Source: Panagrolaimus kolymaensis
Lineage: Eukaryota; Nematoda; Chromadorea; Rhabditida; Panagrolaimidae
Direction of reading: 5' to 3'
Length of the DNA: 64,000 nt
Assembly: GCA_028622995.1 (NCBI GenBank)
Contig: JAJQJQ010000051.1
Span: forward strand, 1 to 64,000
How positions within the stretch are numbered: the stretch's first letter is position 1; each line of letters opens with the position of its first letter. This document shows, one piece after another, positions 36,638 to 48,136 of the stretch. The notes beneath the pieces are model-generated. The model was given only the letters and a program-made list of their open reading frames with translations. It had not been told where the DNA came from and made no database searches. The translations under genes were made by a program, and so were the position numbers.

Positions 36638-39600
36638 TCAATGAACAAGACCAATTTTAGGTAAATTTACATTATTATTTATAGGCAAGACCGAAGAATT
36701 AATATTTCCATTGGTCACGACGGGAATAATACCATTTCCTTGAGGTGGAGGAGGTCGTCTGGGCAATGATTTAGCTCGAAGTTGAATTTGATTTGAAGAA
36801 TTATTTAAAATTTGTTTTTTTCCCGAATTTATTGAAATATCTGTAAATCGACTTCGAGATCGATTATTTTGTACATTTGGCATGGATGTAGCCGAATTTT
36901 TATGATATCTCATTCGATTTGGTAAAAGATAAATTTCAGTTTGACTAAAAAAACCAACATAAAAATTTATTTTTGCAATTTCGACAAAAACTTGCTTTTG
37001 GTTTTCATCAATTTCCACTTCAGTCCTACGAAGCCTTCCACTTCGAACTCCATAATGTCTCAATGCGGCATCACAATAAGCTAAGAGACGTTGCATGGAA
37101 GCTAAGAGATCATCGCAAAATCCAAATTTAACTTTGGAAATATGAAATAATAGATTCAAGAACCCATGAAAGTTTAAACCTACAAAATAAGTTTTTTAAA
37201 ACAAAATATTCGATAAAATTTAAATAAAACTAAGTTTTACCTGTAAAAGTATCATTTTCTTTACCAGTAAAATAATAATTAATATCCGCATATTTTGTTT
37301 CCAATTCTTCATTCGTTATAGTTTTAGATAATGAACATTTTCTAAAATAATAAAAGGGTTTTAAAAAGTTGCTTGAGAGAGATCCTGATTAAAAAAGTTT
37401 CTATCAGCTGTTTTTAAAAGTTGTCTGTGTGTTTTTAAAAAAGTTGCACGAATTAATTTATATAATTATTTTCCATTTTTAATTTATAAAAACTCACTTA
37501 ACAAACGATTTAATTGCGGCTAAATTTATTGTCATTCCCAATCGAATTGAAGAAAATTGCATAAATAAATACACGGCTTTATCCAAAAACAATAAATGTT
37601 TGCTCACGGCTCCATAACGACCAGGAAAAATTTCTGATAAATGTGGGCGCTTTTTTCGTTTAATCATCGCTAAATCATCTTCACATCCAGAGGCCATAGA
37701 TCCCATAGATTTTGTATCCCATTTTGTAGTATCTCTGGAAATAATATTAAAATTACTAGACCGACTATTTTGCTACATTTTTTGCACTTTTTTAAATAAT
37801 AAAAACGCGAAAGAAAAAAAGAAAAAGCAATTAAAGTTTTTTTGTGGGGTAAAAAATATCATAACATAAAAGTGCAAAAGTAAACACTCACATGTTATTG
37901 TATTCGTTTTCTAATTGATTAAGGACAAGTAAAAGAGTGTCGCGAACAAGAGGAACTTTAATCATCTAAAAACAATTGTGAATATATTTAAAATTAATTA
38001 ATTAAATTTTGTTTATTATTTTTTTTAAAGGATTAAAAAATTCGTTTAAAAAATTAACTAACTTCATCCACGATCGATCGAACCGGGGGCGAAGCATCTT
38101 CAGAATAAACATTATGATCAATGGAAAGTGAAGGAGCTGAATTAACTTCAAGCAAAATGGGAGTCCCATCTTTTTTTACAATAATATCAAAACCCATTAT
38201 CTAAAAAATTATTTTTTTATTTAAATTTTAATCCTAAGTGTTTGGCTTTTTTCGAGGTAAATTTTTTTCCATTTTTTGATGTAAATTCTAAACACAAACT
38301 AGACACTCCAACAAAAAACATTTTTTCTCACATTTTTTCTTTTCACTCATAGTTTTTGCATAAAATGTGAGAACCATAATGCTTTAATGATTGTGCTCAA
38401 ACATCCCGAATTAAACCAAAATGGAATTTTTAAAATTTTTTTATGATTTTGGCATTGCAAAGTTTAATTAATAAACTTTTATTAATTAAAAAATTTATTA
38501 AAGCTCAAAGTTGAAAGTAACTTTTTTTTCATAAAAAAATGTATTTCGAGTTCTATGACCTATTGAAAAGTCTTTTTTCTTTAAAAAATCTGTACCTGAA
38601 AACACTGAGGCCCAGGAACATCATTAAAATAATGTTCATAATTAAGCATAATTTCTGGAACCATTGCTAGCACAGTTTTTACTACAATCATTTTAATTCC
38701 ATGCCATAATCGTCGGGTTCGAACTCCGTGACTTTCCATTTGATGGAATACTGTCGATAAGAGCCTTTTGCTACCTATAAAATTAATATCGTTGGGAAAA
38801 GTTTATAAAAAAAGTTTGGAGCATCAAAAGGTGCATTTTTTTTTGTTCCATGGACACCGAAAAAAAAATTATGAAGATAGATAGTGTTGAGTTTTTATTT
38901 TTTTTGCTATGGTAGATTGAAACCCCAGATTACTTACCTCTTAACTGATCCTTCAAATTTGTGCTATGAACATACGAGGCATTTTCTTTGTTTAAAGAAT
39001 AATTTGTTAAATGAGAATATAAATTTTCAAAATTGCTTGAAGTTGGTTTGGAATATTTTTCAGTGCAAAATCTTGCCATTCCTATAAAAATTAATATGTA
39101 AATTTTTATTTATTCATTTTCTGATTTTCAAAAAGCAAAGCAAAAAGTTTATATATTTTGTAAATTAATTAATTAAATTTCACATACCTTCTCGAGCAAT
39201 ATAAATTGATAAAGGATTAATGCTTTTAATAACAGCATAAACACGAAAATCAAATTTAAGTTGATCTGACATTAAAAATGGATCATCAATATATTCTTGA
39301 ATTAATTGTTTACTATTTACATCTGTTAATTGATTGGCAGTTTGAATTAAATATATACCCGTACCTTGAGCTCCTAAAAATTTTAATAAAATAAAACTTT
39401 TTTTTCTACTCTAAAAAGTGTGAAACGAACCATCATCAGGTTTAACAATAAACCATGAATCCCGTTTTAAATTTGAGCAATATTCTTGAAAATCTTTTAA
39501 TTGAGCAGGCAAAACCCAAGATTTGGGATAAAAATGATATTCACTGGGGAAAACTTGTTGCATCGATAAAATTGATTGTGTCAATGCAATTTTTTTTGCA

Positions 39601-41331
39601 AGTTCTGTCATTCCTGAAAACAAAAACTATTTTTATGCCAAAAAAGAATTAATTTTTTAAAAACTATTTTTTATTGAAAAATTTTAAACATACCAGGAAA
39701 TTTATTTATTTTACTTTCGGGTGACTTAACGACGGCTTTCATATCGCTATAAACTATGCTATGCCAATAAACGCTCGAAGGTTTTCCATCATGTCGACCA
39801 TCAGGAAATTCTTTTAATCCCAACTTTTTGGCATTAAAAGTCACCACATTAAAATTTGATTTCGCTCTCGAAGTATCAATCGAATATTCTTCAAGATTTA
39901 CCATTTTAGAATAATCATGCGAATCACCCGGAAGGGAACCGTTTAAACTAAAAAAATACAAAAATCTTTAACTTCTTACAGAAAAAATTAAAGAAAAAAA
40001 AAGGAAGCGAAGTTTTGTTTTTTAATGTTCAAAAAACAGAACTTTTATTAAATTTGAAAATGTTTTTCTTTAATTTTCGTTGCTTTAAATTCGACAGAAA
40101 AAAAAGAAAATAATAATAACAAGTTGTCAAAAATATGACTGACTACGTGAACGTGGGCTAAGTACTAAATATATATCAAAAACCTTAAAATTAAAGCAAG
40201 AACAAAGAAGAAAAAAAAATACATAGCAGGTTTCTTGGAAAGAAACATAAAATACACAAAATTCAAAATGTGTAATTTTAATATTCGAAAAAGCATGAAA
40301 AAATTAAAAATAGGAAACAAAAAAAAGAGAGTTATGTAAAAAAATAAAAACTTCTGAATTAAATAAAACATATAATAACAAAATAAAACGAGGAGTATTT
40401 ATTAAACAAAAAAAATCCTTAAAGCGAAAATTAATAAATAGTGTATGTCTAAAGCTGAGGAAGCAATTTAAAAAAAAGATGACACATTGAGAATTAATTA
40501 AAAATGTCTCCTCAAATAATTTAATTAACGCCTGAATAAAAAATAAGTTATTTAATTGGTTAAAAATTTTTATTTACTCATTCTCTAAGAATCAATTTTA
40601 AAATTTAAATGTGATGTAAGAAAGTTGTAAATAATAACAAAAAGGAAAGCAGTTTAAAAATTTTAAGAACGGTCAACTTTTATAGCAAACATTAGAATAA
40701 ATAAATATTGTTTCATGGTTTTGCAAAAATTCGTTATTGTTTCGAAAAGAAAAATTTAACGAAACATAACACAATTCCCTTCTGTCTCGTCATCTTCTCG
40801 AGCTGAGTTATTACTGCATTTTTTTTTTTCTTCACCTACTACAGCTGGCGTCGTCGTCATGGAAGCAGCAAAGAAAAAGTGTCAGTAAAAAAACATAAAA
40901 AAACGATTACTTCTTTTTCTTCAGAAAACTGCCAACACTCCAAATTTAAAATTGGTATGTTTTTTATTTTGCTAGCTTCAAACTAAAGCAATTTTTGGAA
41001 AGAACAAAACCAAAAATAAATTTCAACAAAAAAAGTAAAAAGGAACTTGCCTAAAATTTGAATCCAAACTACTTTGACGTTTAAAATTATTATTTGGCAT
41101 TTGAGATTTTTGTTTTTCTGCAACTAAACTTTTTCTTATGAGTCCGCCGCCGCCGACTCCGCCATTCGCCTTTGAATGACCACCGCCGCCACTTTCAACA
41201 TCGTCATTGTCCATTGAATCAAATGAAGCAAAAATATTTTTTGATGCAGAAAGGGCATGTTTTTCAATGGAAGTATCATCGTAAATATTACATGGAACCA
41301 CTTGATTATTACTTGATTGTGAACAGCCCAT
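36638..41331 (-). CDS. ttll-11: TTLL-11-type tubulin polyglutamylase
   Basis: Tubulin tyrosine ligase-like enzyme that adds glutamate chains to tubulin tails, in C. elegans acting in ciliated neurons. Eleven exons (41331-41051, 39947-39694, 39613-39431, 39373-39188, 39081-38938, 38774-38596, 38200-38063, 37965-37892, 37734-37498, 37341-37241, 37179-36638) give 772 residues in one frame. Landmarks: KINKFPGMTELAKK (about 173-186), ATP-grasp IVKPDDGAQGTGIYLI (about 235-250), LKFDFRVYAVIKS, MARFCTEKY, HLTNYSLNK and the metal-binding LLEVNSAPSL (about 425-434). The family match is best to TTLL11. The N-terminus MGCSQSSN fits N-myristoylation with a palmitoylable Cys. Intron 1 needs a GC donor (TTTTAG/GCAAGT). 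Residues after about 480 form a basic, partly low-complexity tail. A splice acceptor lies 12 nt before ATG; an ATG inside exon 2 could start a shorter isoform. Confidence 0.9.
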
Positions 41332-41600
41332 TCATTTGTATTTTATCTGTAATTAATAATATGGAAGATAATAACGCTTTTCTAACAAGTTTCTATTTTT
41401 AGAAAAAAAACGTTTAAAATATTGAGCAATCAAACAAACGACGGACAGCGGAAATGGACTAAAAATGCTTCCGGTCATTTTTTATGTTTCAATAAACTTT
41501 ACTGAAAATGACTTTAAAAAAGGAAGTAGTCTTTCAAAAGGATAGAAACTGGTCACTTGAACGATTAAATCGTTTCAACATTCATCGAAGAAAAACTTAA
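41332..41600. other. intergenic, upstream of TTLL gene
   Basis: AT-rich. Contains the presumed trans-splice acceptor of the minus-strand TTLL gene (AATTACAG on the minus strand near 41343) and the left TTAA (41597-41600) of the adjoining MITE. Confidence 0.5.
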
Positions 41601-41834
41601 AGGGAGTGTCCCAAACGATGAGAATAATTTTACTACGACGGGTGTTCCTAGCCCGAAAGTTTCATTGTCTCAAAAGCTTACAAAGTGCTACGAATTTTTG
41701 TAGCTTTTTGTAGCATTTTGAGAAAATTTCGTAAGCTTTTGAAAAAACTTTGTAAGACTTTGAGACAGTGAAGAAAAACTTTCGGGCTAGGAACACCCGC
41801 TGTAAGGGTTTTCTCATCGTTTGGGACACTCCCT
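41601..41834. mobile_element. foldback MITE with ~60-bp terminal inverted repeats
   Basis: The left end AGGGAGTGTCCCAAACGATG and right end are near-perfect inverted repeats for about 60 bp, through GGTGTTCCTAGCCCGAAAGT. Weaker pairing (TGTCTCAAA, CTTACAAAG) continues toward the centre, so almost the whole 234 bp folds on itself. It is flanked by TTAA on both sides (41597-41600 and 41835-41838), as for piggyBac-type insertion, but a TA duplication of Tc1/mariner type fits equally well because of the AT context. No transposase is present; this is a non-autonomous element. Confidence 0.85.
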
Positions 41835-41957
41835 TTAAAAAGTAAGGGCTTATAAAAGGGAAAGTAAAAAATATTGAGACACAAAAAATCGTATCTTTGA
41901 AAATAACATTATGGCATTTTATAAATCATAAAAAACATTCTTCGGATTTAAAAAAAA

Positions 41958-42098
41958 TGCAAAACAAAATAAAAAATGGAGAAAAAAATTTACATATGCG
42001 CATGCAAACATTAGCAAAAGGGCATCAAACAATTAAAAGTATAACAAATAATTTTGAAACCTGTCTCAGATTAATGGGAATTAAAAATTTAAGTTAAA
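41958..42098 (+). CDS. possible small 46-residue reading frame or terminal exon
   Basis: Starts MQNKIKNGEKNLHMRM and ends ETCLRLMGIKNLS. Residues alternate as in an amphipathic helix or coiled coil, and the composition looks more protein-like than other frames nearby. The frame stays open upstream to about 41897, so it could be the last exon of an unseen gene. I do not recognise the family, found no clear acceptor, and frames this size also arise by chance in this AT-rich DNA. Confidence 0.2.
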
Positions 42099-43302
42099 AC
42101 ACTTTTATGAAATAGTTCCCAAACTAAACGTTTTCGGTATTTACGGACGTTCCTTATTTTTCTAAACTTTAACAATGAACATTAAAGTTCACACAAAAAC
42201 ATTTGGGCTGCTAAACAAAAATTTTGAAATCTTTTCAGAAAATAGACAATCACGTTATATTTTTCTTTTTGGAACCATTGTTAAGAAAAATAAACTTTCT
42301 TATGTCTTTCATTTTTTTTACGCACCATGGAAATACACGAGAGTTGGCTATAGTTGTTCTCTCGTTTCTCGGTCATTTGTAATAGCTTGGTTTCTTAGCA
42401 ATGGTCAAAAAAAAAAAAGTTGTCTTAAAAAGCTTGTATAAAAATGCCACCTCCATAGAGGGAATAAAAAAATTGGAGGAAATTTTATTAGAAAAATAAA
42501 ACTTTTTATTTATTGATTTTAAGCAGCTGTAAACTCATTTTTTATTAGTAAATTTTTAATAACCACATGTTGTAAAAGTTATGACCAAAGATTAATAAAA
42601 AGTATCAATAAATTTTTAATTTCTAATTTCGGCATTTTTTTAGTCTAATCTAGCGAAAAATTGAGTGTTAAACTATCCCAAACAAACTGAGAACTACCAA
42701 AAAGGATAAAGAATTTTAAACCAAGAACTTTGAGTTATTTTTCAAATTTTTTTCTTTGAGCTTCAGACTCATGAAAGCCCATAAACTTTACTATTATTAT
42801 TATCTTTCACATATCTCTATTTATTTTTTTCAAAAGAAAATTTTTAAATTTGTCGACCAAAGTTGACACAATGGAAAAATTCTTAAGGGAATATATAAGT
42901 ATAATAAAACCGGAAAAACATAGCATCGGCATCAGCATTGCTTTTTTAGACAAAAATGCTGCTTCGATTTTTTTCTTTTTTTTGACAAAAGCACAAAAAG
43001 ATTATAAAAAAACAAGCCTTAAACATATTTCTTTTTATTGTTGCCCACGGTGAAGCAACAACAAACACAACAACAAAAAATAAAAAAAATGTTTTAAAAA
43101 ATAAACTTAATTTTGAATTCTATTAAAAACAAATATTTATGTATTTTTGTTCTTTGGCAACAAGCCATTCAATAAATACGTGAGATTTTTTTGCTGTCAA
43201 CACGTGCTTCTTAAAAAATTATCCAAAAAAAGAAAAAGCATTTAAAAAAAAAACAAATAAATTTGGTTTAAAACTTTTATTTTGTATAATTAAAAATAAA
43301 TT
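42099..43302. other. AT-rich intergenic region
   Basis: Several open frames of 60-90 codons occur on the plus strand, but they have no splice context, no recognisable domains and composition driven by A and T runs. Nothing is supported as a gene. Confidence 0.5.
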
Positions 43303-44307
43303 TTAGGCTGTTCTGAAATGAGTCCAATATTGATTTCGATGATGATGGCGGAATCGGCCATTATGGAATTTTTTGTGAAAAAATGGTTCATCTTCTGGCA
43401 TTGTTGGTGGAAGGGTGGCTGCTTCTAAAGGCGGATCAAAAAGTGAATATAATTTTACTGAAGGCGATGAAGTCCATTCTGATTCTAATTCAGCGCTATT
43501 TTGAACCCGAATTTTACATCGAGCAATTAGAGGCATTCGTGGGAAAATATATTTTTCATCATATCCATTAAATGCTGGAGGAATTGTTAATGCAAGGAAA
43601 TTTCTCGCCTAAAATCAATAATTTTAGTATTAAAGTTTAAGAAAAAAATCGACTTGAATGAAAAAAAAAAAAACTTTTATCGAAAAAAAAAAAGAAAAAT
43701 GTTAATTTTTTTCAGGTCCTTCCTAAAAGTAAGGCGAATGCCAAATTTAGTTTGTGTTAATTTTTGCCAATGAAAAATATAATTTTATAAAATGGTTTTG
43801 CTCTTTCAAATAATAAAAAGAAGTAATCAAGAAAAAAACAGTAATTAGAAACGAAAATAAAGCACAAACCTGTCCAGTATTTTCATCTTCAATTTCGCAT
43901 AAAATTTTATAACTTCGATTTGTTTCATTAAAATTATCATTCCAAAAATCTGGATCCACCCATCGTAGTTTCATATGAAATACATCTATGGCTTCATTAT
44001 TCGATGCACTAAAAGCTCAAACTATTTATTTTTTTTTAGCTTAGTCGAATCCAAAAACATACACTGCTTGAGAAGTGGAAAAAAGCAAACGAATCCTTCG
44101 AACTGGGGAAGGTTTATCCACGATTCTCAAATCATGAATATATTTTTCACCGGTAATTAAATTTCTTGAAAATATAAATTTTGTTGGTTGTGAAGAAAGT
44201 TCAGTTGGAATATCTTTTATTATAGAAACTCCCGAAATAGCAGGAGCAGCATTCGATAACGGAAATATTAAACATAAAAATAAAAAATAATAAAATAACT
44301 TTCGCAT
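43303..44307 (-). CDS. secreted protein, weakly fibronectin-III-like
   Basis: Three exons (44307-44063, 44008-43870, 43608-43303) join in frame to 229 residues. The first intron uses a strong GTATGT donor and is only 54 nt. Residues 1-20 are a signal peptide (MRKLFYYFLFLCLIFPLSNA), so the product is probably exported. The middle has LRWVDPDFWND, YKILCEIEDE and CKIRVQNSAELESEW, a spacing of W, Y and W residues reminiscent of a fibronectin type III beta sandwich; this is a weak resemblance. The tail is rich in His, Arg and Phe (FRHHHRNQYW). A TTATTAG splice site precedes the ATG, and AATAAA lies about 30 nt after the stop. I do not recognise a specific family. Confidence 0.78.
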
Positions 44308-47300
44308 ATTTAAATCTGATCTAATAATAATAAAAATTTTATGACTTTATTAATAAAAGTCAAAAAGCATTTAAAATTTCCACGCCTTTTCAAAAATTTT
44401 AGATTAGACAATCCGACGGCGACGATGATGATGGGATAAAGAAAATGGAAAACCGATTTCCTTCTTTTTAATCCCATCCGTCTTTCAAAATTTCATGAAG
44501 CTTTCTTTGAGTTTGGGATATATCCATTTTCTTTTCTTTCTCTTTTTTTTCATTTCGACCTGAATTCTTTTTAACTGACTGATTTCTCACACGTTCGTTC
44601 GCTCGTTCACTTTTGTCAAAGAAATATAAATATGATTATAAATAATCGAAAATAAATGATAAACTTCTTTCAAGAAAGGAATGATGATCATCAACCGCAT
44701 TTTTTCTTTTATTTCGATCATCTGTTATTTTTTGTTCAACCAAAAAAAGTGTCAAAGATAAATAACATTTAACGACTTTTATGAACGAAAGAAGAAAAAA
44801 AAGTTTAATCAAAAAGAAAAAAGAATAGTAAAGAAGGAAGTTTTTTTAGTTTTTGGTTGCAGGCGACGAAAAGGTGAAAATATTAAAAAATAAAACTTTA
44901 CAAAACAAAAAATAACATAGTTAACAAAATAGCAAAAAGCACAATTTTTAAATAACTTCGAACAAAATAATACTTTTTTTCTATGTAAACAATTTTGGCC
45001 GTAAAGGACATTGTATAAAACAACTGTAAAACGAGGACATTGGAATTAAACTTGTTGCAAAGAGTAAACGTCCAAAACCTTTGGGCAAACGCAACCATGG
45101 TATATCAAAATCAAAGTAAAATGTTTCAAAGCCTTGTGTGTAATAATTTTTATCAAAGTAATATTATTCCATGCATATCTTTCCATTTTTATTATTCTTA
45201 ATTCGCATTTAAATTTAACAGACTCCCTTTTTTTACTTTTGCTTATTTTAATGTAAAAATAAATAAAATAATATGCAACTTTTGTCGGCATCGAATGGAA
45301 GACTTTTTATTATTTCTATCACGGAAAAATTCCAAAACTTTGTTATCAAAATAGATAACAATCGCAAATATTATGAATCAATTTCTTTGCTTTGAGAGAG
45401 TTTATAAAAAAAAATTATCTCACTTTTGTTTCCACTTTTTATATATTTTTTTCTTTTCAAGCTGTGCTATTTTAAGTTTTCGAAAATTACGACTTTGGCT
45501 CATTTCAAAGTAATTAATTAATCTTTTTTTTGTTGTTGTCCACTTTAAAATCAAAAAATAAAAGAAAAGGACACACGTGTGTGGCTTATCACTTTCAAAG
45601 ATAGCCGCTCAATATTTTTTTTACTATGCGATTATTTAAAAATAAATTTAAAATGTTTCACCTTTTTTATTTTGGTTTTTTCTTTTATGAATGCCTTTTA
45701 GAAATTTTTTATTTTCTCGTGGATTAAATTTACCAATAAAATTTCCACTTTTCAAAGCTTCCTATTTTCTTATGATCCGGCTTCGAATTCCACAAATACT
45801 TTCTTAAATTCACCAAATACTTTTATATTTTTTTATCATGTGCTCGAAAATAAAATAAAGCAGAATAAAAAAAACTCATAAAAATTTTATAACTTTTTTT
45901 CTCTTTTTTGAACTTAATGAAGCCGAATTTGGAAAATGAACGGAAAGAGTGGCGGAAAGCGAGAAAATTTGGATTTTTGCCATTCTTTCCTCTTTTCTAT
46001 TAGCGCACTTGTCATTTAATGAGAGCTCTCCTTCCAAAAAAAATTTTTTGGGAGAAATAACGAGTGGCAAACCACTATAAATCTAGTATGAAGGTTTGTC
46101 CAAAACTGGCATAAAAGTAAAAATAAAAAAACCATGCTCGCCGTCGTGGCATCTCTCTTTTTTAGTTTTTGGCGCAAAGAAAAGGCAGCTGTTGTTGTGT
46201 TTTTGGTTGGTGGATGACAAAGGCATGAATGATGAGGAGAAAAAAAAGAGAGAGGGTTATGGCAGGAAAGAGAGGCAATGCAAAAATATGCAGCACCGAA
46301 GAGGAAAAAAATTCGATCCATTTTTAAAACGAAAAAAATGGACATGCTCTTTTTTGCGCAATCCGCTCTGAAAAAAATTGACTTTGAAATTTAAGCTTCC
46401 AAAAAAACGATTCAACCTTTTTTTAATAAAGTTAAAAAATGAGAGTAATTTAAAACCAATAAAAAAATGTTCTCGGATTTTTTTTGGCTCGTTTTTTAAA
46501 GACTTCCGTTGGCAAAAGTTTTTTCAGCGGAGGATGCCAGATTTTAAAAATTTCCAGTTCTTTTTTAAATAAACATTTTTTACTTCCGTTTTTTCTGAGC
46601 TACCAAAATTCATCCGTCGTTTATATATTTTTTTACTTTATTTTTAATACTCTCCTATTTTTTAAACTCCCAAAAAAATGTGAATCAGTTATTTTCCTTT
46701 TATTTTTTCTATAAAATAAAAATTTCTTGTTTTTGTAGTTTAAAGTTTGCTCTTTTCCCTTTCTTTATTTTGCGCGTGTTTATCCAATTTTTTTTACTCC
46801 TTCTTCATATTTTTTTTCCAAAGAAAGAGTCACTAACTTTTTGAAATTCAAAATAAAAAGTTGTTTTTTTCTTTCAAGTGTCCTTCCCATTCATTCATTG
46901 TTACTTTTTTGATTTCGAAATATTCCGCTGCCGCTGTTTTTGTTGTCCAAAATTTTTTTTTCTTTTTTAAAAATGCGCCACCAAAAATTTAATTAACTTT
47001 TTTTTTCATCTTCAAAAAAATTCATTCATTCCAATTAAAGGCATCACAAACACACTCATTCGAAAAAATTGTAGGAAAAGACAAAGTTGCGCGTGTCTCT
47101 GTTTCATGCTCCGTTAAACCATTACTTTTTTATTTTTGTTTCGATCGACTTTTGTTCGAAAATGTAATTGTAACCGTTTTTGCCTCATCGTTTTAAACTT
47201 TATTTTTTATTTTTTAACCGGCCGAAAAAAAGATTTAAAGTTTGCTTATGTGATTTAAGGAGAGAGACGTTTTTTTCCTTTTGGTTTCTTCCATTTGTTT

Positions 47301-47619
47301 AAGTTATTAAAAAACTTTTATTTTTTGTTTCGTGAAAAAAGCAACAATTTATTTGACACTTTTTCCCTTTTTATTTGTTTACTTTATTTTTGGTTTGCAA
47401 AAAAAAATGTTTCTTGAGTTTTCATTGTTTTAAAAAAATTTGACTCATTTTCAAAAAACTGTTTTTGTGTTTTGTTGGCGCCAAAAAAAGTTTATAAAAA
47501 TTGAAGCGACTATTGATCTAAGGCTTTCAAAGTCATCATGAATTTTATTTTTGTATTCCATTTTTGAAACTTTTTTTTCTAAAATTTGAAACTATTTTTA
47601 GTTATTATTATTTATAAAA
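44308..47619. other. AT-rich intergenic region, no gene recognised
   Basis: Over 3 kb of AT-rich DNA with long pyrimidine or purine tracts. Open frames of 60-110 codons occur on both strands but lack family features. The promoter of the secreted protein gene (minus) and of any upstream DOCK promoter (plus) should lie here. Confidence 0.5.
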
Positions 47620-47809
47620 ATGTCTGGGCGAAATAGAAATCCTTTGAATATTTTGGACAAAGATAGCAGTCTTCGATCATCCCAATATCGAGGAAGCATA
47701 GATGATAGGCGTTCAATGATTTCTGCATCGAGCGGAGGGTCATCGACACTTTGTGATACAAATTCAACTCGAACCATGACATCAAATTCTTCAGCGTTTA
47801 CAAATCAAA
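47620..47809 (+). CDS. candidate 5' coding exon, long DOCK isoform
   Basis: Begins MSGRNRNPLNILDKD and is rich in Ser, Thr and Asn. A splice acceptor (ACTATTTTTAG, near 47601) lies about 18 nt before ATG, typical of a trans-spliced first exon. A donor at 47809/47810 (CAAA/GTAATC) would leave phase 1, which matches the acceptor at 50577/50578 and would continue into MRKPRIG. The frame otherwise stops 14 codons further on. That it belongs to the DOCK gene rather than a separate gene is inferred from phase and orientation only. Confidence 0.45.
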
Positions 47810-47927
47810 GTAATCAATTTCGAGGGTTGGTTTTTATTTTTTATATTTTCGAAAATATTTAAAATTTATTTTATTATTTTTTTAAAGTCATACATTGGTA
47901 AATTAAAGGACTTTTATCCGTGGTGAG

Positions 47928-48128
47928 CAGAGCTGTCGAATTTCGAATTTCGAATCGAATTTCGAACCGAATTTCGAATCGAATTTCGAAATTCGAAGCT
48001 TCGAACGAATCGAATTTCGAAAAATACGAATTTCGAATCGAACATTCGAAATTCGTTTCGAAGAAATTCGAATTCGAATCGAACATTCGAAATTCGATTC
48101 GAAGATTTTCGAACATTCGACAGCACTG
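47928..48128. mobile_element. TTCGAA-rich MITE with 8-bp target duplication (hAT-like)
   Basis: Ends are CAGAGCTGTCGAAT and the reverse complement of CAGTGCTGTCGAAT. Both flanks carry GTGGTGAG (47920-47927 and 48129-48136), an exact 8-bp target-site duplication as left by hAT transposases. The interior is almost entirely variants of AATTTCGAATCG, so it can pair with itself many ways and is far richer in CpG than its surroundings. No coding capacity. Confidence 0.88.
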
Positions 48129-48136
48129 GTGGTGAG

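Noticed and set aside
38700..38735. GGGTTCGAACTCC resembling a tRNA B box
   Set aside because: It lies inside a TTLL coding exon, and no A box, acceptor stem or terminator is at the right distance.
42175..42441. 88-codon plus-strand frame with a hydrophobic patch
   Set aside because: No splice sites, domain or conserved pattern; composition is as expected for AT-rich DNA.
45046..46345. Several minus-strand frames of 80-109 codons
   Set aside because: Low-complexity Lys/Phe/Ile-rich sequence without recognisable exons.
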